A stretch of 64,000 nucleotides of DNA from Bacillus sp. A301a_S52 (GTDB taxonomy: Bacteria; Bacillota; Bacilli; Bacillales; Salisediminibacteriaceae): contig JABXYP010000001.1 of assembly GCA_024701455.1 (NCBI GenBank), positions 4,282,001 through 4,346,000 of the forward strand, in the 5' to 3' direction. Of this stretch, positions 35,829-45,830 are shown one piece after another. Both the position numbers and the translations under genes were made by a program. Numbering within the stretch: the stretch's first letter is position 1; every line of letters starts with the position of its first letter. The notes under the pieces are model-generated. The model was not told the origin of the DNA, did no database searches, and saw nothing but the letters and a program-made list of their open reading frames with translations.

Positions 35829-35862
35829 TAACCACCGGTTACTAACCAACGGTTATATTATA
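35829..35862 (-). promoter_or_regulatory. Tandem TetR-type operator and -10 box of the TetR gene
   Basis: TAACC-ACC-GGTTA, one C, then TAACC-AAC-GGTTA (35829-35855), next to TATAAT on the minus strand (35857-35862) with a possible TTGTTA -35 box 16 bp upstream. It is the same double palindrome as at 34427-34453. Confidence 0.88.
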
Positions 35863-36115
35863 ACATAGTTAACTTCTTTAACAAGCCTACTTTTACCTTT
35901 TTTTTTATGTTTCTTTTATTGTTGATACACGATTATTTAAAGGGCTAGCCTGAATGAATATCACTGATGTTATGCCATTCCGTATAACACGCCAACCCTC
36001 TTTTGCTTAAGATTCTAGTAAATGACTTCATAGACCTTCATCTTCATTCTTCTAATAAAATAAACGCCTTTTTAATATGATTAATGACATACTGATTTCG
36101 AAAGGAGTGACTTTA

Positions 36116-37987
36116 GTGAATTATTTTATTGGCAAAAATCAAAATAATAATGCACCTATTTCTAATGGCAACGTATTGGCATGGATTCAACAATATGATG
36201 TAGGCTGCCATCCAGTTGATCGGATAAATCAATTTTTTTTTAAATACTTTGATATGTCAAGTTCTCTGTTAGATGACAATGGCTCCTATGTATTAGTGAA
36301 AGATCACAATGAAAAAGTATGGTACGATCCTTATGGTTTTGTCCAACAGAAATTAGGGCAAATCGGCGAAATTGTTTCCATCAATGATACGAAATATGTC
36401 GATGGATTTGGGATTTACGAAGTCGTGTCCCATAAAGGTAATATCGTTGTTAAAACAAAGACTTGGACCCCACCTAACACACATTCACTAGTGCGATCCA
36501 TTAGTGTGAAAACCCTGCGAGGCAACCAATCCAAAGCGTCAATTTACCCTGTCATCCATCTGAAAAACTTCGTTCAACGACTTGATAATATCTTTATATC
36601 TCGAATTTCGGAAAATCAGTGGCTCGCTGTGACGGTTTTCCCTGTTATCGACGGTATCAGTGGAGACATCGGTAAAGCTGTCACAGGGGAAGGGATCACT
36701 ATTTTTGAACATAGCCTCCTCCCTACTCCGTTAGTTTTCACCATGCCAACTCAACCGCTACCTGGACCGGATTATAGTCAACCAGTTTATCAACTTTTTG
36801 CTGCGGGCAATTCGAAAGAACAGGCACTTCACGAATTAGAACGAACGCGAAGTGAGGTTAAACAAAGCGAACAAAAAACATTACGTTATTGGCAACTGCG
36901 CCACAAACAAACAGTCGATGTCGGTCCACTTCCAGAAAAATACGATTATTTTTGGAAAGTCAGCAACACGTTAATAAAAATGAGCTTACAAAGTGATGGC
37001 ACACCGATTATCATTGGGTTTAAACCTTATATCGGAAATGTATGGATTCGTGATAGCTTATGGGTAGCGGCAACTTTAGCTTTAGCAGGACACTTAGAAG
37101 ATGCTGTAAAAGCATTATACGCCACACTCAGTTATTTAATTGAGCGCCCTAACGGCAACTATTATTTTGCCTATAATGTCGTGACAAAACTACCAAATGA
37201 GCATGCATTCGAAAATGATACAACAGGCCTCATATTATATGGCATTTGGCAAGTATGGTCTTTAACCAATGATTCGTCATTGCTGCAAGATATGTGGCCA
37301 ATCATTAAACAATCGAGCAATTGGATATTAAAAACCAGAGATAGCACTGGGCTCATTCTCCCGGATGCAGGTATTTGGGAAACATTCGGCCCTCACTTAG
37401 ACGAGCATTTTGAACATATGACTTGGACATCTGCCATTTCAGCATTTGGTTTAAGCAAAGCTGCCATAATGGCTGAGGCTGTCTCAGAAAATGAAAAGGC
37501 TAATCAATATAGGCAAGGTGCAGCCGAATTAATTCAAGCCATTTCACGGCACAACGTTCATAATGGCATTGTCACACGATCACTAGAGACAAAATTATTA
37601 GATGCTTCTGTCAGTTTATTCTTTTCAGAGTATCCTATTTTTCCAAAAAAGTGGTTACAACCTACGATAAAAGCTATGAGGCAAAGGCTAGAAGACCCAT
37701 TCATTGGTGGTATTTGGCGACATGAAAGTTTAGTCACTGAAGAAGGAGATTTAAAGCCATGGACAGGACCAACTTTTTGGTTAGGTCAAGCATTTTTGAT
37801 TGATAATGACGTCAACGAAGCTTGGCGGTATTTTAATCACAATTATGATAATAGCGCATTTTGCGGCCTCCTTCCTGAATTACTCTATAGTTCTGGCCGT
37901 CCTAGAGGTATTGGCTTACCAAGCTACTCTCAATCGGGCGTTATTAGATCCTTGTTGCTATATAAGCATTTATATATGCCGGACTAA
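36116..37987 (+). CDS. GH15-like glycoside hydrolase
   Basis: A 623-residue protein with an N-terminal beta-sandwich domain (about 1-260) and a C-terminal (alpha/alpha)6 barrel (about 280-623) like GH15 glucoamylases and trehalases. The region LPDAGIWETFG carries the likely general acid Glu, and WIRDSLWVAATLALAGH is a typical barrel segment. The second catalytic acid is not clear by eye. No signal peptide, so it should be cytosolic. The GTG at 36116 is preferred because AAAGGAG lies 8-9 bases before it, although the frame is open to an ATG at 36077. It stands alone, divergent from the TetR gene. Confidence 0.8.
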   Translation: MNYFIGKNQNNNAPISNGNVLAWIQQYDVGCHPVDRINQFFFKYFDMSSSLLDDNGSYVLVKDHNEKVWYDPYGFVQQKLGQIGEIVSINDTKYVDGFGIYEVVSHKGNIVVKTKTWTPPNTHSLVRSISVKTLRGNQSKASIYPVIHLKNFVQRLDNIFISRISENQWLAVTVFPVIDGISGDIGKAVTGEGITIFEHSLLPTPLVFTMPTQPLPGPDYSQPVYQLFAAGNSKEQALHELERTRSEVKQSEQKTLRYWQLRHKQTVDVGPLPEKYDYFWKVSNTLIKMSLQSDGTPIIIGFKPYIGNVWIRDSLWVAATLALAGHLEDAVKALYATLSYLIERPNGNYYFAYNVVTKLPNEHAFENDTTGLILYGIWQVWSLTNDSSLLQDMWPIIKQSSNWILKTRDSTGLILPDAGIWETFGPHLDEHFEHMTWTSAISAFGLSKAAIMAEAVSENEKANQYRQGAAELIQAISRHNVHNGIVTRSLETKLLDASVSLFFSEYPIFPKKWLQPTIKAMRQRLEDPFIGGIWRHESLVTEEGDLKPWTGPTFWLGQAFLIDNDVNEAWRYFNHNYDNSAFCGLLPELLYSSGRPRGIGLPSYSQSGVIRSLLLYKHLYMPD

Positions 37988-38056
37988 TTTTTATCCATCA
38001 CCTTAAATATAATAATTGAATGAGTGCAAATTTCGAACAAGGACTGTGACCTTCAC

Positions 38057-38163
38057 TTCAGACGGACGCTTTCCCGAGAGCTTTTCTTCAACTAACTTTT
38101 ATTCGGTTAACTTTCGCAAAAACAAACGGCTGCTCATTCCTCAGGGAGTCGCCGCCTTCAGCA
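38057..38163. repeat. Candidate degenerate Bacillaceae palindromic repeat
   Basis: CTTCAGACGGACGCTTTCC at one end and GGGAGTCGCCGCCTTCAG at the other resemble a GC-rich palindromic repeat common between genes in Bacillaceae genomes. It stands out from the AT-rich surroundings. Only one copy is in the window, so the repeat status rests on recall of the motif. Confidence 0.4.
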
Positions 38164-38251
38164 TAATATTAGTCTTATTGCTTTAAAAACATTATTAGAA
38201 ATCGACTCAAGTGTTTAAATAAGCAAAAATGGATAATATCAAATGACCTTG

Positions 38252-38346
38252 ATAAAACGAACCGTCAATCAGTGGGCGTGGACGTTCTTCTCCCACTGAT
38301 TATTAGTTGAGTCATCAGGAGATTAGCACCCGTTAGCTGTGATAAA
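38252..38346 (+). repeat. Dispersed intergenic repeat, copy C
   Basis: Starts ATAAAACGAACCGTCAATCA, has the hairpin CAGTGGGCG...TTCTCCCACTG, then GTTGAGTCATCAG, and ends GTTAGCTGTGATAAA. It is the shortest full copy at about 95 bp. The rest of the 760-bp interval 37988-38747 shows no gene. Confidence 0.8.
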
Positions 38347-38747
38347 TGTTCAGGCAGAAAAGACGCTAGTCATTCTGTCTGAATCCGTTAATTTAGTGAG
38401 AACGTATCTGCCTATGTATAGTGATTGTCATAACTATAAGTTTAAGTCAAACGTGAGAAATTATCTCCTATTCTCATTTAATCTCATTCGCTTCCCCCCA
38501 GCCATTAACATATAACCCCCCTGTCCTTTTCACCTTAGCTTGGTACTCACTTCTACGTGTTGACGTATCCCCTCTGAAAAAAAGCAAAGCTAATTTTAAA
38601 GGAAATCATTTACGGTTAAACCATATTCATAGAAGTTAATAAACATTTTTTTGAAAAAAGTGTGTACTTTTTTAATTTGGCTATGTATAATGTTATATAA
38701 CAGAAATATAAATAAATAACTGTACTATAAAAAGGAGTGAGAAGTGT

Positions 38748-38882
38748 ATGATGAAAAAGACGAGTCGTCCCTTTAAGTCTACTGCTAAGAAAACGTGCCC
38801 TGAATGCGGTGAATTCATTAAAGAGTTGACCGAGTCTTACTTTATGGAATGTGAACGCTGTCTTACTAGAAAAAGTGAATAA
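38748..38882 (+). CDS. YhfH-family small zinc-ribbon-like protein
   Basis: A 44-residue protein beginning MMKKTSRPFKSTAKKTCPEC with two CxxC pairs (CPEC and CERC), typical of the YhfH family found across Bacillaceae, whose function is unknown. GGAGTGAG precedes ATG 38748 (a second ATG follows directly). It lies 41 bp upstream of malate synthase and may be co-transcribed. Too short for usual gene calling cut-offs. Confidence 0.75.
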   Translation: MMKKTSRPFKSTAKKTCPECGEFIKELTESYFMECERCLTRKSE

Positions 38883-38923
38883 GCGCCATCTGTTTAATAA
38901 CAAACGAAAAGGGGTTATCTTGT

Positions 38924-40513
38924 ATGAGTACAGTTGAGGAAAAAATTAAAATCCTCGGAGAACGCCATGACGAATATGACGAAATATTAACTGAAGAAGC
39001 ACTTCAGTTTATTTATCACTTAGAGGCTCGCTTCGGTAAGAGAAGAAAGGAACTATTAAATGACCGAGAAAAAGTACAAGTGGCCATTGATGAAGGGCAC
39101 ACTCCTCATTTCTCATCGGAAATGAAGTCTATTCGGGAAGGGGATTGGACCGTCGCACCCCTACCGCAAGATCTACTGGACCGTCGGGTAGAAATCACTG
39201 GCCCTGTAGACAGAAAAATGGTCATTAATGCGTTAAACTCTGGAGCTAAAGTCTTTATGGCAGACTTTGAAGATGCAAACTCGCCAACTTGGAACAATTG
39301 TCTAGAGGGGCAGATAAATCTGAGAGATGCTATTCGTGGAACTATCTCGTTTACAAATGAAAGCGGTAAACATTATCAGCTTCAAGATGATCCTGCCGTC
39401 ATAAAGGTGAGGCCAAGAGGATGGCACTTAGAAGAGAAACACTTCTTAGTAAATGGGCAACGTATATCTGCAAGCTTATTTGACTTTGGCCTATATTTTT
39501 TCCATAACGCCAAAGCATTGATTGAAAAGGGTAGTGGCCCTTATTTTTACCTGCCTAAAATCGAAAATCATCGTGAAGCCAAACTATGGAATGATGTATT
39601 TGTGTTTGCACAAAAAGAACTGGGTTTTCCCCAAGGGACCATTAAAGCGACTGTGTTAATTGAAACGATTTTAGCGGCTTTTGAAATGGATGAGATTTTA
39701 TATGAATTAAAGGAGCATTCGGCTGGATTAAATTGCGGACGTTGGGACTACATTTTTAGCATTGTAAAGAAATTCCGTCATTGGCAGGATATCATTCTGC
39801 CGGACCGCTCCGCCGTCACGATGACCGTTCCAAATATGAGAGCTTATTCACTGTTAGCGATTCAAACATGCCATAAGCGGAATGTTCATGCTATTGGAGG
39901 GATGGCCGCACATATTCCTGCGAAAGACAACCCAGACATTAATGCTGCTGCATTTGCCAAAATCCGCGAAGACAAAGAACGGGAAGTAAAAGATGGCCAT
40001 GATGGCACGTGGATTGCTCATCCAGGAATGATCCAAACAGCCCTTGATGTCTTCAATGAGCATATGCCCACAGCCAATCAAATTCATCGAAAGCGTGAAG
40101 ACGTGACCATTAAAGGGGAAGATTTGCTCGACATGCCAAGCGGAACCATTACTGAAGGTGGTGTCCGTACAAATATTAGTGCCAGCATCCGTTATATAGC
40201 CTCATGGTTATCAGGGAGAGGAGCTGCTCCGATAGATCACTTAATGGAGGATGCCGCGACAGCTGAAATCTCTAGAGCTCAACTCTGGCAATGGCTCCAT
40301 CACCCAAAAGCCATTCTTGACGATGGCCGCCATGTGACCGCTGAGATGATTAGAATGATGGTTAAGGATGAAATTGGAAAAATAACGAATGAAGTGGGGC
40401 AAGATCGCTTTGAACAGGGTCGCTTTCCAGAAGCTACACAGTTGTTGGAGCACCTTATTTTTACTGAGCATTTCGAGGAATTTTTAACAATTCCTGCTTA
40501 TGAAAAATTATAA
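38924..40513 (+). CDS. aceB: Malate synthase A
   Basis: A 529-residue glyoxylate-shunt enzyme that condenses glyoxylate and acetyl-CoA to malate. It has [20 protein letters not shown] (family A signature, about 109-128), the KVRPRGWHL region with the active Arg, and [20 protein letters not shown]. Near the C-terminus is [23 protein letters not shown] 38924 follows AAAGGGG. It is followed 16 bp later by isocitrate lyase, giving a complete shunt for growth on acetate or fatty acids. Confidence 0.96.
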   Translation: MSTVEEKIKILGERHDEYDEILTEEALQFIYHLEARFGKRRKELLNDREKVQVAIDEGHTPHFSSEMKSIREGDWTVAPLPQDLLDRRVEITGPVDRKMVINALNSGAKVFMADFEDANSPTWNNCLEGQINLRDAIRGTISFTNESGKHYQLQDDPAVIKVRPRGWHLEEKHFLVNGQRISASLFDFGLYFFHNAKALIEKGSGPYFYLPKIENHREAKLWNDVFVFAQKELGFPQGTIKATVLIETILAAFEMDEILYELKEHSAGLNCGRWDYIFSIVKKFRHWQDIILPDRSAVTMTVPNMRAYSLLAIQTCHKRNVHAIGGMAAHIPAKDNPDINAAAFAKIREDKEREVKDGHDGTWIAHPGMIQTALDVFNEHMPTANQIHRKREDVTIKGEDLLDMPSGTITEGGVRTNISASIRYIASWLSGRGAAPIDHLMEDAATAEISRAQLWQWLHHPKAILDDGRHVTAEMIRMMVKDEIGKITNEVGQDRFEQGRFPEATQLLEHLIFTEHFEEFLTIPAYEKL

Positions 40514-40529
40514 TGGGAGGAATGAGACG

Positions 40530-41822
40530 ATGAATAGTGACAACATATTACAATTGGAGAGAAGCTGGCAGAAAGACGAAAGATGGCTTGACATCACAAG
40601 ACCGTATAAAGCTGAGGATGTCGTTCGACTAAGGGGATCTATTACGATTGACTACACACTCGCTGAACAGGGGGCTACGAAACTTTGGCAGCTTCTTCAT
40701 ACGGAGGAATATATTCCAGCACTTGGCGCTTTGACAGGAAATCAAGCGATGCAGCAAGTCAAAGCAGGCTTAAAAGCGATTTATTTAAGTGGCTGGCAAG
40801 TAGCGGCAGATGCGAACCTTGCTGGAAGCATGTACCCTGATCAAAGCCTGTATCCTGCTAACAGTGTCCCGGAGGTCGTTAAAAAAATTAATCGCGCTCT
40901 GCAACGTGCTGATCAAATTCATCATATGGAAGGCCATGACCAGATTGACTGGTTTGCACCAATCATCGCTGATGCGGAAGCAGGCTTCGGTGGACAGTTA
41001 AATGTCTTTGAGCTGATGAAAAGTATGATTGAAGCAGGAGCAGCAGGCGTCCATTTTGAAGACCAGCTTTCATCCGAAAAAAAATGTGGCCACCTTGGTG
41101 GAAAAGTGCTCTTACCAACGCAAACTGCGGTTCGTAATCTCATTGCTGCCCGCCTTGCCGCTGATGTGATGGATGTGCCGACTGTCCTTATTGCTCGAAC
41201 AGATGCCAACGCTGCCGACCTTATCACAAGTGATGTGGACGATTATGATGCCCCTTTCTTAACAGGGGAACGTACGGCAGAAGGCTTTTACAAAACAACA
41301 GCTGGCCTTGATCAAGCGATTGCTAGAGGCTTAGCCTATGCCCCATATGCCGACTTACTCTGGTGTGAAACAGCCGAACCTAATATAGAAGAAGCACGCC
41401 AATTTGCTGAAGCCATTCATGAGAAATACCCAGGCAAATTACTTGCATATAACTGCTCACCTTCTTTTAACTGGAAAGCAAAACTAGATGATGCCAGTAT
41501 TGAAAACTTCCAAAAAGAGTTGAGTGACATGGGCTATAAATTCCAATTCGTAACACTTGCAGGCTTCCACGCCCTTAATCACAGCATGTTTGAACTGGCT
41601 CGTCACTATAAAACACGTGGGATGGCTGCATACTCTGAGCTCCAACAAGCTGAATTTGCTAGCGAGCATGACGGATATACTGCCACAAGGCATCAACGCG
41701 AAGTGGGCACAAGCTATTTCGATGATGTCGCTCAAGTTGTGACAGGCGGGACATCATCTACTACAGCCCTTAAAGGCTCCACAGAATCGGAGCAATTTCA
41801 GCGGTCAAGCACGTCTAAATAG
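40530..41822 (+). CDS. aceA: Isocitrate lyase
   Basis: A 430-residue lyase splitting isocitrate to glyoxylate and succinate. The catalytic loop [11 protein letters not shown] is present near residue 187, along with [20 protein letters not shown] and [15 protein letters not shown] 40530 is chosen over an in-frame ATG at 40500 that overlaps aceB, since GGGAGG lies 9 bases before it. It forms an operon with aceB, ending in a hairpin at 41855-41894. Confidence 0.96.
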   Translation: MNSDNILQLERSWQKDERWLDITRPYKAEDVVRLRGSITIDYTLAEQGATKLWQLLHTEEYIPALGALTGNQAMQQVKAGLKAIYLSGWQVAADANLAGSMYPDQSLYPANSVPEVVKKINRALQRADQIHHMEGHDQIDWFAPIIADAEAGFGGQLNVFELMKSMIEAGAAGVHFEDQLSSEKKCGHLGGKVLLPTQTAVRNLIAARLAADVMDVPTVLIARTDANAADLITSDVDDYDAPFLTGERTAEGFYKTTAGLDQAIARGLAYAPYADLLWCETAEPNIEEARQFAEAIHEKYPGKLLAYNCSPSFNWKAKLDDASIENFQKELSDMGYKFQFVTLAGFHALNHSMFELARHYKTRGMAAYSELQQAEFASEHDGYTATRHQREVGTSYFDDVAQVVTGGTSSTTALKGSTESEQFQRSSTSK

Positions 41823-41854
41823 GAACTAATAGAGAAAATATCTATAATAATAAG

Positions 41855-41894
41855 GCGGTGGGATGTCATGCCTTTATCATGTCACGTCCCACCA
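41855..41894 (+). terminator. Hairpin terminator after aceA
   Basis: GGTGGGATGTCATG pairs with CATGTCACGTCCCACC with two bulged bases. Ts follow about 15 bases later, so termination strength is uncertain. Confidence 0.6.
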
Positions 41895-42080
41895 CCTCTA
41901 CATCGTATTTTTTTAGATCACCATTTTCATCTCTAACACTTCTTAGTCATCAGAACTCACTGTTTATAAAATACCCTTATAATCGCTGCCATGTTTAGAT
42001 TGTAACAAGTACCTCGTTTAATTAAGGGGGAAAACATGATAACAACTTGAGAAAAAAAGAGTGACATGGTATCATTATAA

Positions 42081-42099
42081 ATGAATGACAGTCAGTCAT
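42081..42099 (+). promoter_or_regulatory. TetR operator upstream of the TetR gene
   Basis: ATGAATGACAGTCAGTCAT, a near-palindrome placed 32 bp before the start codon, next to a TATAAA-like -10. The exact reverse complement occurs at 42699-42717 ahead of the next gene. Confidence 0.8.
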
Positions 42100-42131
42100 T
42101 TTACATTTTATCTTATTTGGAGGACTGATAC

Positions 42132-42719
42132 ATGCGTCATCAAACGAATAAATACGATTTGCTCATTGAGGCAGCGCTCAATGTTATGAAAGAAAAAGGA
42201 TTTGAAAAAGCTTCTGTCTCCCAGATAGTCAAGGAAGCAGGTGTCGCTCAAGGAACTTTCTATTTATATTTTGAATCGAAAAGTGCCGTTGTCCCTGCTA
42301 TTGCAGAAAAGATTCTCAGTGCACTTTTAACTGAGATTAAAAAGAGACACGTTGAGGAAGATTCTATCTTTGACATAATAGAGATGATCGTTGACGTAAC
42401 CTTTGATATTACTGAAGAATACCACGAGCTGATCCTATTTTGTTACTCGGGTTTAGCCTATTATGATTCATTCGGGCGTTGGGAAGAAATTTATCAGCCC
42501 TACTACCTTTGGTTAGAAGAACAATTAGCTAAAGCGCAGACAAAGGGAAGCATTAAATCGACAATAAGGCTCTCTTCACTGGCTAAAATGCTGATCAATG
42601 TGATTGAGACCTCTGCAGAAACATACGTTTTAGCTAATCAAAGTACGGAAGCAATCGACGCGACAAAAAACGAAATAGTTACTTTTGTAAAAAGCGCTAT
42701 GACTGACTGTCATTCATAG
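42132..42719 (+). CDS. TetR-family regulator of a CDF exporter
   Basis: A 195-residue repressor. The helix-turn-helix is ASVSQIVKEAGVAQGTFYLY followed by FESKSAVVPAIAEK (residues about 25-60). ATG 42132 follows TTGGAGGAC. It is followed 26 bp later by a cation diffusion facilitator gene, and identical 19-bp operators lie before each of the two genes. The second one is read as the last codons of this gene (AMTDCHS then TAG). Probably senses a metal, cation or hydrophobic ligand. Confidence 0.92.
   Translation: MRHQTNKYDLLIEAALNVMKEKGFEKASVSQIVKEAGVAQGTFYLYFESKSAVVPAIAEKILSALLTEIKKRHVEEDSIFDIIEMIVDVTFDITEEYHELILFCYSGLAYYDSFGRWEEIYQPYYLWLEEQLAKAQTKGSIKSTIRLSSLAKMLINVIETSAETYVLANQSTEAIDATKNEIVTFVKSAMTDCHS
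42699..42717 (+). promoter_or_regulatory. Second TetR operator inside the 3' end of the TetR gene
   Basis: ATGACTGACTGTCATTCAT is the exact reverse complement of the operator at 42081-42099. It encodes the last residues of the regulator and lies 29 bp before the exporter start, so it can regulate the exporter separately from the regulator. Confidence 0.8.
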
Positions 42720-42745
42720 AATGATATATTAATGAGGTGCTTTAT

Positions 42746-43666
42746 ATGCTAAATACATTAGCATTAGAAAAAAAATTATTAACACTATCGGTTATTGGTG
42801 CCCTTTTATTTGCACTAATAGGCATAGTTTGGGGAATAATGAGTTCCTCCCAAATGATCTTTTTTGATGGTGTTTATTCATTCATCAGTGTTATTTTATC
42901 AATGTTCTCTTTGCTGATGGCTCAATTTATGACTAAAAGTGATACAAGACGCTTTCCATATGGTAAAGAAGTGTTGGAACCCATCTCCATCATCGTTAAA
43001 TATACTGCCATCTTGATTTTATGTATAGTAGCTGTTATATCAGCGATACAAGCGATCTTATCAGGAGGAAGAGATATTAGTCTTGGCTTTGCCCTTCTAT
43101 ATTCCTTCCTGTCTACGGTAGGGTGTTGGATCGTGTACGTTCTTCTAAATAAACGAAAGATGCTTTCAGGCTTCATCATGGCTGAGGCCAACCAGTGGAA
43201 AATGGATACACTCTTAAGTGCGGCTGTTCTCTTAGGCTTTTTAATAGCCTCCCTTATTTCACATACGTCTTACTCAGCTTTAATACCCTATGTCGATCCG
43301 TTAATGGTTCTTCTAGTAATGGGTTACTTCCTCAAAGTACCCTTTGTTGAAATAATAAAGGCCCTTAGGGAAGTATTAGATATGGCCCCAGCCCAATTTA
43401 TCCAGAAAAAAGTGAAAGAGGTAACCGATAACATTCAAAGCCACTACCAAATCGAGGAGTCTATATTGCGAATCTCAAAGGCCGGCAATATGCTCTATAT
43501 TGAAATAGACTTCGTCCTTAATAAAGAATCTAAAATACAAACGGTTGCTGACCAAGATAAAATCCGTGAAGAAATAAGTGAACAAACGAAAAGCCTAAAC
43601 TATAAAAAATGGTTAACTGTTTCTTTTACAAATAACAAGAAATGGGCAAGTAAAATAATCGTGTAG
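42746..43666 (+). CDS. Cation diffusion facilitator (CDF) family transporter
   Basis: A 306-residue membrane protein with six predicted segments (residues about 15-200) and a C-terminal cytoplasmic domain (about 210-306). FFDGVYSFISVILSMFSLLM in segment 2 and the FPYGKEVLEPI loop are typical of CDF proteins. The conserved metal-site Asp in the fourth/fifth segment appears as QWKMDTLLSAAVLLG. ATG 42746 is chosen with GAGGTG upstream, a GTG nine bases earlier being too close. Under TetR control. Likely a divalent metal exporter. Metal identity unknown. Confidence 0.88.
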   Translation: MLNTLALEKKLLTLSVIGALLFALIGIVWGIMSSSQMIFFDGVYSFISVILSMFSLLMAQFMTKSDTRRFPYGKEVLEPISIIVKYTAILILCIVAVISAIQAILSGGRDISLGFALLYSFLSTVGCWIVYVLLNKRKMLSGFIMAEANQWKMDTLLSAAVLLGFLIASLISHTSYSALIPYVDPLMVLLVMGYFLKVPFVEIIKALREVLDMAPAQFIQKKVKEVTDNIQSHYQIEESILRISKAGNMLYIEIDFVLNKESKIQTVADQDKIREEISEQTKSLNYKKWLTVSFTNNKKWASKIIV

Positions 43667-44072
43667 TTATCGTGGGGATCAGGTAGAGTCCGCTCAATCA
43701 CAGTTAATAAATTGCATCCTTCATGCAAAAGACTGTTCCGTTCCTCCCCCCAAACGGGACTAGCGGTACAAGAGAGCCGCTCATCAGGAAATTTCCAAAA
43801 CCCCCATTCCGCCACCGGCAGGCGAAAACTCTCTTGCTTCCTGCTTTTTTTCTTCTCTCGCCATTTCCCGCCCCCATTATTCAAACCCTTTATGAAGATA
43901 GATATCATGATGTATTGATTGTTATGAAGGTTTGAAAGCAGTATGTACCAATACAGAATAAGCACTTCCCTATAAAGTTCTGCTAGGCCCTTATTCATAG
44001 ACTCTAAAACGACACCTGCTAAAAATACAGATCCATTTCATAATGAAACTGTGTCATCTCGGCAATACATTA
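43667..44072. other. Non-coding interval with a GC-richer candidate repeat (about 43675-43870)
   Basis: About 400 bp between two genes. The first half is richer in G and C than the surroundings, with C- and G-runs (CCCCCCAAACGGG, CCGCCACCGGCAGG). It opens overlapping frames on both strands, which suggests a repeat or structured element rather than a gene. No second copy is in the window. Confidence 0.4.
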
Positions 44073-44576
44073 CTAAAACTTAGGTTGGGTTTTTTCATAC
44101 CATTGTAACGCCTGTCTTTCAATTTCCTTAACAGCATTCTCTTTACCCGCGATATAAGCTGTAATATTATAGGGATACTTATTGGCCAGTTCGTGCTTTA
44201 AATTGCCATACTCGTGTTTCTTCTCAGGAAAGTTTCTAAGATAGTCACGGAAAGCTAGATGGCGTATGATATCATAATTTCCATGTTGATAAATGTGAAC
44301 ATGGTGCGTACGATTATCCCCACCTTTTTGAAAGAACCGCCTTTCTCGTATCCCATTCTCCCCCTTTGGCTCATAGCCAATCGCCATCATCTCTTCGTTA
44401 TATACATCCACACGCTGAATATTTTTTACAACAGGCATCATATCAATAATTGGTTTGGCTTTTAATCCAGGCACAGAGGTACTACCAATATGATGCACCT
44501 CAATGAGTTGGTCCCCATATATCTCATATAACTTTTCTAATTCTGCTTCAAACAGCGTTACTTCCACTTTCCTCAT
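44073..44576 (-). CDS. GrpB family protein (nucleotidyltransferase-like, UPF0157)
   Basis: A 167-residue cytosolic protein. The GrpB signature HHIGSTSVPGLKAKPIIDMM (about 28-47) is clear, followed by ERRFFQKGGDNRTHHVHIYQ and HLAFRDYLRNFPE. The family has a nucleotidyltransferase fold and no settled function. ATG 44576 stands behind a GGAAAGG-like site. It is a single gene. Confidence 0.92.
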   Translation of the reverse strand: MRKVEVTLFEAELEKLYEIYGDQLIEVHHIGSTSVPGLKAKPIIDMMPVVKNIQRVDVYNEEMMAIGYEPKGENGIRERRFFQKGGDNRTHHVHIYQHGNYDIIRHLAFRDYLRNFPEKKHEYGNLKHELANKYPYNITAYIAGKENAVKEIERQALQWYEKTQPKF

Positions 44577-44710
44577 AAATGACCTTTCCTTCTCTTTTCC
44601 AGAAGCTTATTTGTCTCGTGCATCACGATTGATTGTTGCGTTTTAAAGGGGACTTGAGATGATGATCGTAATAAATATAGAAATGTTTCATTCCCTCATA
44701 TCAGCTCGCC

Positions 44711-45349
44711 TTACTTCCATTGTGCAATGGTTTCAACAGGAAGGCGGTAGGAAGTATACCCTTCTTCAGCCGCTTTTCCGATGGACAGAAGCATGACTGG
44801 TACATAGCGCTCTTTCTCTAAATCAAAGACTTTACAAATGTTTTCTTTATCATAGCCTCCAATTGGATTTGTATCGTAGCCGTGTGCGCGAGCCGTCAGC
44901 ATAAGTTGCATGGAGACTAGGCCGGCGTCAATCAAAATGGTTTCTCGGTTCACTTTTTCTGGAAGTTTTTCAAAATGTGCCGTCAGGGCTTCAATTTGTC
45001 TATTTTTCACCTCTTGTGTCATGTACCCTAACTCTACAGCTTTGGAATAAATGTCTTCTAAGTAATCTGCATTGTTCATATCAGCAAATACTGCGATAAC
45101 AGCAGATGACGTCACAACCTGTGATTGATTAAAACTGGCTAACTCAGCGAGTTTTTCTTTTCCTTCATCGCTCTCAATGATTAGAAAACGCCACGGCTGT
45201 GCATTTACTGATGAAGGTGCTGTAGTTGCTTCCTCCAATATGTCAGTCATCTCCTTTTTACTTATTTTAACCGTTGGATCATAATTTCGAATCGAACGAC
45301 GTTCTTTCATAATTTTCATAAAATCATTTGTTTTTAATGCCGTTTCCAT
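44711..45349 (-). CDS. Nitroreductase family protein
   Basis: A 212-residue FMN nitroreductase. It has IMKERRSIRNYDPTVKISKK at the N-terminus, ATTAPSSVNAQPWRFLII (about 37-54), and DTNPIGGYDKENICKVF with PVMLLSIGKAAEEGY near the C-terminus. It follows a MarR-type regulator after 14 bp, the layout of YodB/MhqR-type systems that respond to quinones and electrophiles. Probably reduces nitro or quinone compounds with NAD(P)H. Confidence 0.92.
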   Translation of the reverse strand: METALKTNDFMKIMKERRSIRNYDPTVKISKKEMTDILEEATTAPSSVNAQPWRFLIIESDEGKEKLAELASFNQSQVVTSSAVIAVFADMNNADYLEDIYSKAVELGYMTQEVKNRQIEALTAHFEKLPEKVNRETILIDAGLVSMQLMLTARAHGYDTNPIGGYDKENICKVFDLEKERYVPVMLLSIGKAAEEGYTSYRLPVETIAQWK

Positions 45350-45363
45350 GTGTAAATTCTCCT

Positions 45364-45798
45364 CTACGCTTTTATATTTTCTATATTTTTCTGCATCTGT
45401 GATAACACATTCTTTAGCATATTGCGTTCTTCGGCACTGACATTGGCTAGCATTTCCTTCATAAAACGGTCCTTCTCACTTTTGGAATCCTCGATTAGCT
45501 CTCGCCCTTTATCAGTTAAGCGAACAAGAATGATACGGTTGTCCTCTGGCTTCCTTCTTCTTGATACGATTTCTTTGGATTCAAGCTGTTTCAAGTGCCT
45601 TGTGACAGCTGCACCATCAATATTCACCTTTTTTTGAAGTTCGCTCTGATTGATTTCATCAACGTGGAAAAGCAATGCCAACAACTCCAGACGAGATTGG
45701 CCGATGCCAGTGCACGCTTCAAATTTCATGCCAATCACTTTGTTTAAGACTTGCAGTTGATATAAAATCTCGCCTTCTTGTGAGCAGAATGTTGTCAA
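45364..45798 (-). CDS. MarR-family transcriptional regulator
   Basis: A 144-residue winged-helix repressor with INQSELQKKVNIDGAAVTRH, LKQLESKEIVSRRRKPEDNR and LVRLTDKGREL. An open frame extends to an ATG at 45867. That extension would be encoded by the operator and would lie upstream of the predicted transcription start, so I prefer the TTG at 45798, which has GTGAGGG at a suitable distance. It is co-transcribed with the nitroreductase and probably represses both genes by binding the paired TTGATACRTCAA sites. Confidence 0.82.
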   Translation of the reverse strand: MTTFCSQEGEILYQLQVLNKVIGMKFEACTGIGQSRLELLALLFHVDEINQSELQKKVNIDGAAVTRHLKQLESKEIVSRRRKPEDNRIILVRLTDKGRELIEDSKSEKDRFMKEMLANVSAEERNMLKNVLSQMQKNIENIKA

Positions 45799-45830
45799 AA
45801 TTAGGCCCTCACTTTTCTTTGCAAAATTAA

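Noticed and set aside
43600..43998. 132-codon minus-strand frame and two plus-strand frames over the same DNA
   Set aside because: It overlaps the end of the CDF gene, has no ribosome site and covers a GC-richer, probably repeated or structured, element. Overlapping open frames on both strands argue against coding.
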